Virus record (IMG/VR): IMGVR_UViG_3300032053_000415
Coordinates: 1 to 27,553 of that record
Length of the DNA: 27,553 nucleotides
Strand: one strand, 5' to 3'
Source: a virus
The position numbers and the translations under genes are program-made. Under the pieces are notes generated by a model. It made no database searches, was not told the DNA's origin, and was given only the letters and a program-made list of their open reading frames with translations. Within the stretch, counting starts at the first letter, position 1; each line of letters starts with the position of its first letter. This document shows positions 23,601 through 27,553 of this stretch, piece after piece.

Positions 23601-25292
23601 AATTGGTGCTATTCTCTCTTCTTTATTTCCACCAAATACTGGCTTACTAGCAATTAATAATGGAAAAGCAAATATTTTTAATTTACCTTTAACATCATCA
23701 CTATCATTAGCAGCAATAATATTTATTGCATCTCGTGTATTATGTTCAGTTTCTGCATCCCATGCGGTTTTTCTTAGAATATCAAAAAATTTGTCAACAT
23801 CATCTAATATAATTTTAAATATATTATATATTGATGGTGACATTCCCAATCTCTGAGAAACCATATTATTAATTTTTATGCTGAGACTATCTTGAAGTTC
23901 TACTTGTTGTTTTTCTAATATTGCTTTCTTTTTATATAATTTATAATAGTAATTAGTGATATCAATTCCAATATATTGTGTTTTGTTTTCTATTTTTGAT
24001 GTAAGATTATAATTATTAAAAAATGATTCTGCATTTGGTATATCTGTTTCATTTGCTATTAATGGGGTGGTATTTTTAACTAAAATAGTGCGATAATTAT
24101 TAAAATTAGCTTTTGTATCTAAATCTTTTCCTGAAACAGTATAAAATGATAAAGTTTGTGCCAGTGGTATTGGTGTTGGAATTGGTACTGGCGATGGAGT
24201 CATTGTTGGTGTTGTTGGTGGTTTATCTTCACTTCCTACTTCACATACAATCCATAACCTATCTTTTATTGTATTTTCAGTTCCTGTTAAATTTTGGTTT
24301 TTAATTGTAGCATCATATTCACTTAAAGAATTAATTATTCTAATTATATCAGAATTAGATGATTTCATTGGATAAATGTCGAGTGGTTTACTTTTTATAA
24401 TTAAAAGTGGTTTACCTTTATTATTCAATATTTCATTTTCATTATATGCTTGCAATGCTTTAATCGCAACATTAATATTTTCAATTTCAGTATTAACAGT
24501 ATCTAATTTAAGACTTTCAGTATCTGTTTTTAATTTATCAGAAACTGCTGAATATAAATTCTTTAGTTTTAATATTAATTCATATGTATTTTTTGGTGCG
24601 ATATTTGTTTCTGGGTTCATTGAAGTTGTGTTTCTCATCATTGCGATATTCACAACATATCTCAATAAAATATCGCTTAGTGGTGCAAATGTCATTGCAA
24701 CAAATTGTGCATCAATAACAAAATTACCATTTTCTGCTTGAAATTCAGAAGTATATTTAACTAGATGTAATTGATATGTTAATGATTTACCATAATATCC
24801 TTTAACTGTTAAATTAAATGTTGGTGGTGGAAAATCAAATAATACTCTATATGGAGAATCTTTTTGGTTAAAAAATGCCAATCCTCTTATATCAACAAAC
24901 TGAATATTAACTTGTGGAACAAATGATGAATTAATTACTATTTTAATATTACTTATACCAAAACCCTCATATTGCATACGAGTTCCAGTACTACCATCAT
25001 AATAATTTGTGGTAAAGTTCAGATAATTTGGATTATCGGTACTATTGTCTTGATTATTACCCATCAAATTTATTGGCTTTGATGTAGTATTACTTCCTTT
25101 ACCATTGATAATAACACTTCTTCCTTTGCTTTCTGCAGTTAATTCAGCAAATATGTACATATCTTGATATTGTGGTATTCCATTTATGAATGGTATTCCA
25201 CTTTCTCTTCCAGTATTAATATTTACCGAATTGGGTTCTATAAGTAATACATTACCGTTTGCAACAACAATTTTATCAAAACTATATGCCAT
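20640..25292 (-). CDS. Giant baseplate-hub-like tail protein
   Basis: Codes for 1550 residues, the largest product here. The N-terminal 230 residues include GISNIKIVINSSFVPQVN and DSPYRVLFDFPPPTFNLTVK, a strand-rich region resembling phage baseplate proteins. A Pro/Thr tract (TPTMTPSPVPIPTPIP, about 360-380) and a charged coiled-coil segment (KKKEEQKKKLEAQKK, about 1175-1190) interrupt the middle. The C-terminal region (about 1440-1500: SYKATVTGLGNAMIQPTQYF, then NVPLFNGAYIILSVEHNI) resembles the hub fold of gp27/gpD-type proteins, where it makes the central tube-like ring. The adjacent co-transcribed gene is a cell-wall hydrolase, matching the hub-lysozyme pairing. Whole-protein homology cannot be judged by eye. 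Confidence 0.65.
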   Translation of the reverse strand: MAYSFDKIVVANGNVLLIEPNSVNINTGRESGIPFINGIPQYQDMYIFAELTAESKGRSVIINGKGSNTTSKPINLMGNNQDNSTDNPNYLNFTTNYYDGSTGTRMQYEGFGISNIKIVINSSFVPQVNIQFVDIRGLAFFNQKDSPYRVLFDFPPPTFNLTVKGYYGKSLTYQLHLVKYTSEFQAENGNFVIDAQFVAMTFAPLSDILLRYVVNIAMMRNTTSMNPETNIAPKNTYELILKLKNLYSAVSDKLKTDTESLKLDTVNTEIENINVAIKALQAYNENEILNNKGKPLLIIKSKPLDIYPMKSSNSDIIRIINSLSEYDATIKNQNLTGTENTIKDRLWIVCEVGSEDKPPTTPTMTPSPVPIPTPIPLAQTLSFYTVSGKDLDTKANFNNYRTILVKNTTPLIANETDIPNAESFFNNYNLTSKIENKTQYIGIDITNYYYKLYKKKAILEKQQVELQDSLSIKINNMVSQRLGMSPSIYNIFKIILDDVDKFFDILRKTAWDAETEHNTRDAINIIAANDSDDVKGKLKIFAFPLLIASKPVFGGNKEERIAPIELSKKTSFPELNLVQEFIDSFPDQAALAEQYNLRDEQNDDGTHKWIPISPYDSTLGGANPASPYIGLTDDFLTQIYKIILKRFYILSQGTIADDFYNTDEKNTVHKAYVNLYAESEAVNLASALVATKNDMRVKEEIKPFLAQGVNVFYNKIQNITDTYANGTIDLYNFHTDDPKYFSITPIEANTNLNDNQTGLVYVNKGNPAFEGVNLYLPTIEIQTMPTDNKSSKPIDRFNSEVKLKFWDSIFEGNPIESFYEFTMENVIYIKDIKDNNSIYNDTSLKSRYLTNTNYKDGLFDDGFPKNQKIAYASGNNTFNVDNTRDKAKLKIGYDIANIWVDELGSLYPLDNKSNQCKDDLIYDKIIKSGSTLGALILLSNFGYTLSPFNKYPSDLNDIVFNTPAAVEVPNFLPSYIGALIDAIEGDDDNTPWENQILNFFTGTTGDGIGSIFGNMGYYVLADLHDIKNYIGVKDKEVFKTAFRTFYKNGDYLSLQQSLKLLYELVKKETTENYNNTNYPRFYNKKLAYNFYLNPLVESDLFMLSNMDGKASYYETILKYLVTRKNIINYSQITFKMSGMTTYSSGYTSLASGNTNTKIKTINDSYFTQFFRKLNDEIDKKKEEQKKKLEAQKKILGDVDIITQTYYSLKNINDKWLTGNNTKLGIGYPFNLDGKKLIDSFAFVDRAMNPIGDTIINAEILIQMLEDPNITIFTALSQLLSLNGFEFFPLQNFMKIGNNESDWETCFKISTNIDQTISSAFVCMYIGGSSNYLSVSKNNEFENDGITNLDAPGVSDFFTKPPTQNKGGEDDNQTSNNDKFPWRQVRAFRVRFGEQNQSMFTGIKIDSKEYPETNESIQILSRLAGDNKENAPIPKGQNLYNLYENRSYKATVTGLGNAMIQPTQYFQLENVPLFNGAYIILSVEHNIEANKMTTSFSGTKLLKYPIPRVTSSASIAGFKFGSSSGGEIVKAVLLSDDKRTEHNSMYELKIE

Positions 25293-25307
25293 TCTTTAGA
25301 TTTTTAA

Positions 25308-25317
25308 TATAAATACA
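25308..25317 (-). promoter_or_regulatory. Late-promoter motif TGTATTTATA for the hub-hydrolase unit
   Basis: Minus-strand copy 15 bases before the start codon of the 1550-residue gene. No motif precedes the hydrolase gene, so both genes depend on this site. Confidence 0.65.
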
Positions 25318-25364
25318 TAATGGCGAAAAATATAAAAATTAATAAAGTCAAATGAATTATTTTG

Positions 25365-25454
25365 ACTATTTATATAGAATAACATTTATAATATAGTAGA
25401 AATTCTTGAGTCGGCTTGAACAGTTTATCAAATTAATAATGCAAACTATTTATA
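25365..25454 (+). promoter_or_regulatory. Two tandem late-promoter motifs before the protease gene
   Basis: ACTATTTATA occurs at 25365-25374 and 25445-25454, each followed by TA. The second is 15 bases from the ATG. The C at position 2 replaces the usual G. The 70 bases between them hold no ORF. Confidence 0.6.
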
Positions 25455-25469
25455 TAAAAGAAATTTCGT

Positions 25470-27374
25470 ATGAGTAAAATATTACAAAGGGGTGAAACGG
25501 GTTTTGGGATTTTGATTGAGTCGGATGCAGGATACATTAGTAGTGATATTAATAAAGATATCCTTAACGAAAATTTTGAATTAAAACCAAACGAACCAGT
25601 ATTAGTTAATTGTATTCTACAAAAATGGGGTGTTAAGAATAAAAATGGTCGTATATACCCTAAAGACGTTTTAATCCCACAAGTACAAATATATCAAGAG
25701 TTAGTAAACACAAATAGTGCTGTAAGTGAGGCAGACCATCCTGACTGCGTAAATGCTTCAGAATCAATGATTTGTACAAAAAATGGGTGGAAATGGATTA
25801 AAGATATTTCTGATGATGAAGAAATATTGACGATAAACACAAACACAAATCAAATAGAAATTCAAAAAATAGAAAAGAAAATATATTTACCATATAAGGG
25901 TAAGATGTATAAATTTTCTGGACAAAATATTGATTTAACTGTTACTGGTAATCATAGATTTTTAGTTGAAAATAAGAGGGGTGAGAGAACATATGTGTTT
26001 GCTAAAGATATTTATGACAATAAAAATAATGTTTTATCATCGGGTCAACATAAAATATTAAAAACGGGAGATTGGACTGGAACACGTTCTGAATATTTCA
26101 CACTAAACGGTGTTGATAAAACCGACCTAAGTTTTAATTTAAAACACGAATTAATTGATAGATATACTAAATCAATTGATATCAAATCAGAGGATTGGTA
26201 TGCTTTTATGGGTATTTATCTGTCTGAAGGGCATTGTACTGGAGCAAAAACTAATCAATATAAATCTAATGGATATAATGTTGTTATTACTCAAGTAAAA
26301 TTAGAAACAAAAAATAAAATTGTTGATTTATTAAATCGAATGCCTTTTGATTATTGGATTGATGAGCATGATAATGGAAAATGCCAATATCATATAAATG
26401 ATGCAAGACTTTATAATTATTTATATCCATTAGGATATTCATATAACAAATATATTCCAACAGATTTAAAACAAACATCAATTGATTTATTACAAATATT
26501 TTTTGACTGGTTTATGCTTGGTGATGGACGAAGTGTTAAATCAAAACATGTTAATTGGTCAAATAAAGAGTCTGTGTTTACCATTTCAGAACAACTAATT
26601 AATGACCTACATGAAATATTAATTAAAATTGGTGGAAATGGAAATATTACAACATATCAACCCAAAGATAGATATTTGAATGATTATATAATGGTGAAGA
26701 AAAAAGTCGTTTTATCTGATGGAACTACCGAATATATATCTGAGGAAATTAAAACCCCAAGATTGGTAAAAGCAGAAAATAGTCATTTACAGTATAATTT
26801 AAACATATCAAAAAGAAAAAATATTTGGTTAGATAAAAGAAGTATTAAAGTTGAAGAAATTGATTTTAACGGAGATATCGCTTGTGTTAGAGTGGCAAAC
26901 GGTAACTTTATGGTTAAAGTAAATGGAAAATCACATTGGACTGGTAATTCGTCAATTATCTCGCTTCAAAATATCTCACATATGATTACTAAAATGTGGT
27001 GGGGTAAGGGTGAACAAGAAAATGTATTATATGGTCAATTGAAGTTGATTGTCAGTCCCGGTTACATTAAATATGGGGTGATTTCTGTAGTTGGTGATAA
27101 GATTGTATTGTACTTGCAGAATAAAATTAAATTAGGTGTTTCAAGTCGTGGAGTTGGTACACTTAAAGAAATTAATGGTGAAAATCTTGTTCAGAATGAT
27201 TTTGAATTAATTGGTTTTGACTTAGTTGCAACACCAAGCACCCCGGGAGCATTTTTATTTCCAGTTAAACGTGGTGATATTAATTTTGGTGAAAATTATA
27301 TAAATAAAGATGGTATACTTCTTAAGGAAGAAGAGGGAAAGATAATTACAGCACTTAATAAATTCTTATTATAA
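25470..27374 (+). CDS. Prohead protease (gp21-like) containing an intein
   Basis: Codes for 634 residues, of which 93-493 are an intein; the spliced product would be 233 residues, close to T4 gp21 (212). N-extein: GVKNKNGRIYPKDVL (54-68) and SEADHPD (86-92), whose H90 is the expected catalytic His of the herpesvirus-assemblin-like fold. C-extein: SSIISLQNISHMITKMWW and KLGVSSRGVGTL, where S558 or S559 is the expected nucleophile, then FDLVATPSTPGAF. This enzyme cleaves core, scaffold and capsid proteins at LxE-type sites during head maturation. It is the likely processing enzyme for the leaders seen at 2479, 7504, 8744, 9239 and perhaps 10647. Activity must await protein splicing, since the intein separates His from Ser. 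Confidence 0.92.
   Translation: MSKILQRGETGFGILIESDAGYISSDINKDILNENFELKPNEPVLVNCILQKWGVKNKNGRIYPKDVLIPQVQIYQELVNTNSAVSEADHPDCVNASESMICTKNGWKWIKDISDDEEILTINTNTNQIEIQKIEKKIYLPYKGKMYKFSGQNIDLTVTGNHRFLVENKRGERTYVFAKDIYDNKNNVLSSGQHKILKTGDWTGTRSEYFTLNGVDKTDLSFNLKHELIDRYTKSIDIKSEDWYAFMGIYLSEGHCTGAKTNQYKSNGYNVVITQVKLETKNKIVDLLNRMPFDYWIDEHDNGKCQYHINDARLYNYLYPLGYSYNKYIPTDLKQTSIDLLQIFFDWFMLGDGRSVKSKHVNWSNKESVFTISEQLINDLHEILIKIGGNGNITTYQPKDRYLNDYIMVKKKVVLSDGTTEYISEEIKTPRLVKAENSHLQYNLNISKRKNIWLDKRSIKVEEIDFNGDIACVRVANGNFMVKVNGKSHWTGNSSIISLQNISHMITKMWWGKGEQENVLYGQLKLIVSPGYIKYGVISVVGDKIVLYLQNKIKLGVSSRGVGTLKEINGENLVQNDFELIGFDLVATPSTPGAFLFPVKRGDINFGENYINKDGILLKEEEGKIITALNKFLL
25746..26948 (+). mobile_element. 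LAGLIDADG intein in the prohead protease
   Basis: 401 residues, C93 to N493 of the precursor, flanked by HPD and the +1 residue S494. Splicing block A is CVNASESMICTKNGW; block B is TVTGNHRFL (TxxH, H162); block F is GDIACVRVANGNFMV; block G is HWTGN followed by S. The penultimate residue is Gly, not the usual His, which is known from a few active inteins. AFMGIYLSEG (245-254) and FFDWFMLGDG (344-353) are the two LAGLIDADG helices, each ending in an acidic residue, so the homing endonuclease looks intact. Confidence 0.93.
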
Positions 27375-27461
27375 AAGGTGGTAAAAGATTGATATAAACT
27401 TTTTCATTTGAGAGAAATTTATGTTGTTTTTATTAAAAATTACACTTTTTCATAATGAGAA

Positions 27462-27471
27462 TGTATTTATA
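27462..27471 (+). promoter_or_regulatory. Late-promoter motif TGTATTTATA
   Basis: Located 36 bases before the ATG at 27508. Confidence 0.6.
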
Positions 27472-27507
27472 TAAAAATTATAGTATTAGATACGACAATT
27501 TAAGTAT

Positions 27508-27553
27508 ATGACAAACGATAAAAAATCATCAATAATTAAAGAAGCTTTAACTG
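27508..27553 (+). CDS. 5' end of the next gene (scaffold position), truncated by the window
   Basis: ATG opens a frame of 15 complete codons (MTNDKKSSIIKEALT) running off the window end. The late-promoter motif upstream supports it. In T4 the gene after the protease is the scaffold gp22, and the charged helical start is compatible with that, but 15 residues cannot establish it. The 130 bases between the protease stop and this ATG hold only the promoter. Confidence 0.5.
   Translation, partial: MTNDKKSSIIKEALT

Noticed and set aside
1-27553. CRISPR array, insertion sequence, integrase or attachment site
   Set aside because: No regularly spaced repeats, transposase or recombinase motifs, or tRNA-linked direct repeats of att type were seen.

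Overview
The window is part of the genome of an AT-rich tailed phage with a contractile-tail (myovirus) gene plan, most likely infecting a Bacteroidota host. The phage assignment rests on a large terminase with complete Walker and RNase H motifs, a T4 gp20-type portal, a T4 gp21-type prohead protease, a baseplate-hub-like protein next to a cell-wall hydrolase, and a cluster of tRNAs. The host inference rests on near absence of Shine-Dalgarno sequences, A/T-rich leaders, and promoters of the form TTTG-N18/19-TAnnTTTG, the Bacteroidota housekeeping type. The only stop codons seen on convincing genes are TAA (nearly all) and one TAG, so the standard code fits.

Left part (1-5.1 kb), accessory: a small C-terminally anchored membrane protein; a minus-strand cyclic-phosphate-processing receiver-like (cREC) protein split in frame by a NUMOD4-HNH-NUMOD1 homing-endonuclease module; six minus-strand tRNAs or tRNA-like genes (Gln-TTG, an aberrant Leu-like, Gln-CTG, His-GTG, Pro-TGG with a long variable region, Pro-CGG); a short promoter-to-terminator unit; a small protein with a shared N-terminal leader; a lysine 2,3-aminomutase-like radical SAM enzyme; and a second short promoter-to-terminator unit. 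Two units here carry host-type promoters, which suggests early or middle expression.

Middle part (5.1-14.1 kb): a minus-strand pair (LamG-like virion protein and zinc-ribbon protein) diverges from a plus-strand run encoding a GP88-like protein, two proteins with the same N-terminal leader, a Pol-beta-type nucleotidyltransferase, and small and low-complexity proteins. The repeated leader (Q-R-L-F-E-x-M ... F-K-x-L-x-E) looks like a capsid-targeting sequence ending in an LxE-type prohead-protease site. The protease that could cut it lies further right.

Right part (14.1-27.5 kb), morphogenesis: an apparent noncoding RNA unit, terminase large subunit, portal, a probable prohead-core protein, a convergent minus-strand two-gene unit (baseplate-hub-like protein and a transglycosylase/M15 peptidase), then the prohead protease interrupted by a 401-residue LAGLIDADG intein directly after its catalytic-His motif, and the first codons of the next gene (the scaffold position in T4). 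Almost every transcription unit, on either strand, is preceded by a 10-base motif, AGTATTTATA or a close variant, always in the gene's direction. This is the probable phage late promoter. It fixes several start codons and reveals short promoter-terminator units without a sizeable ORF.
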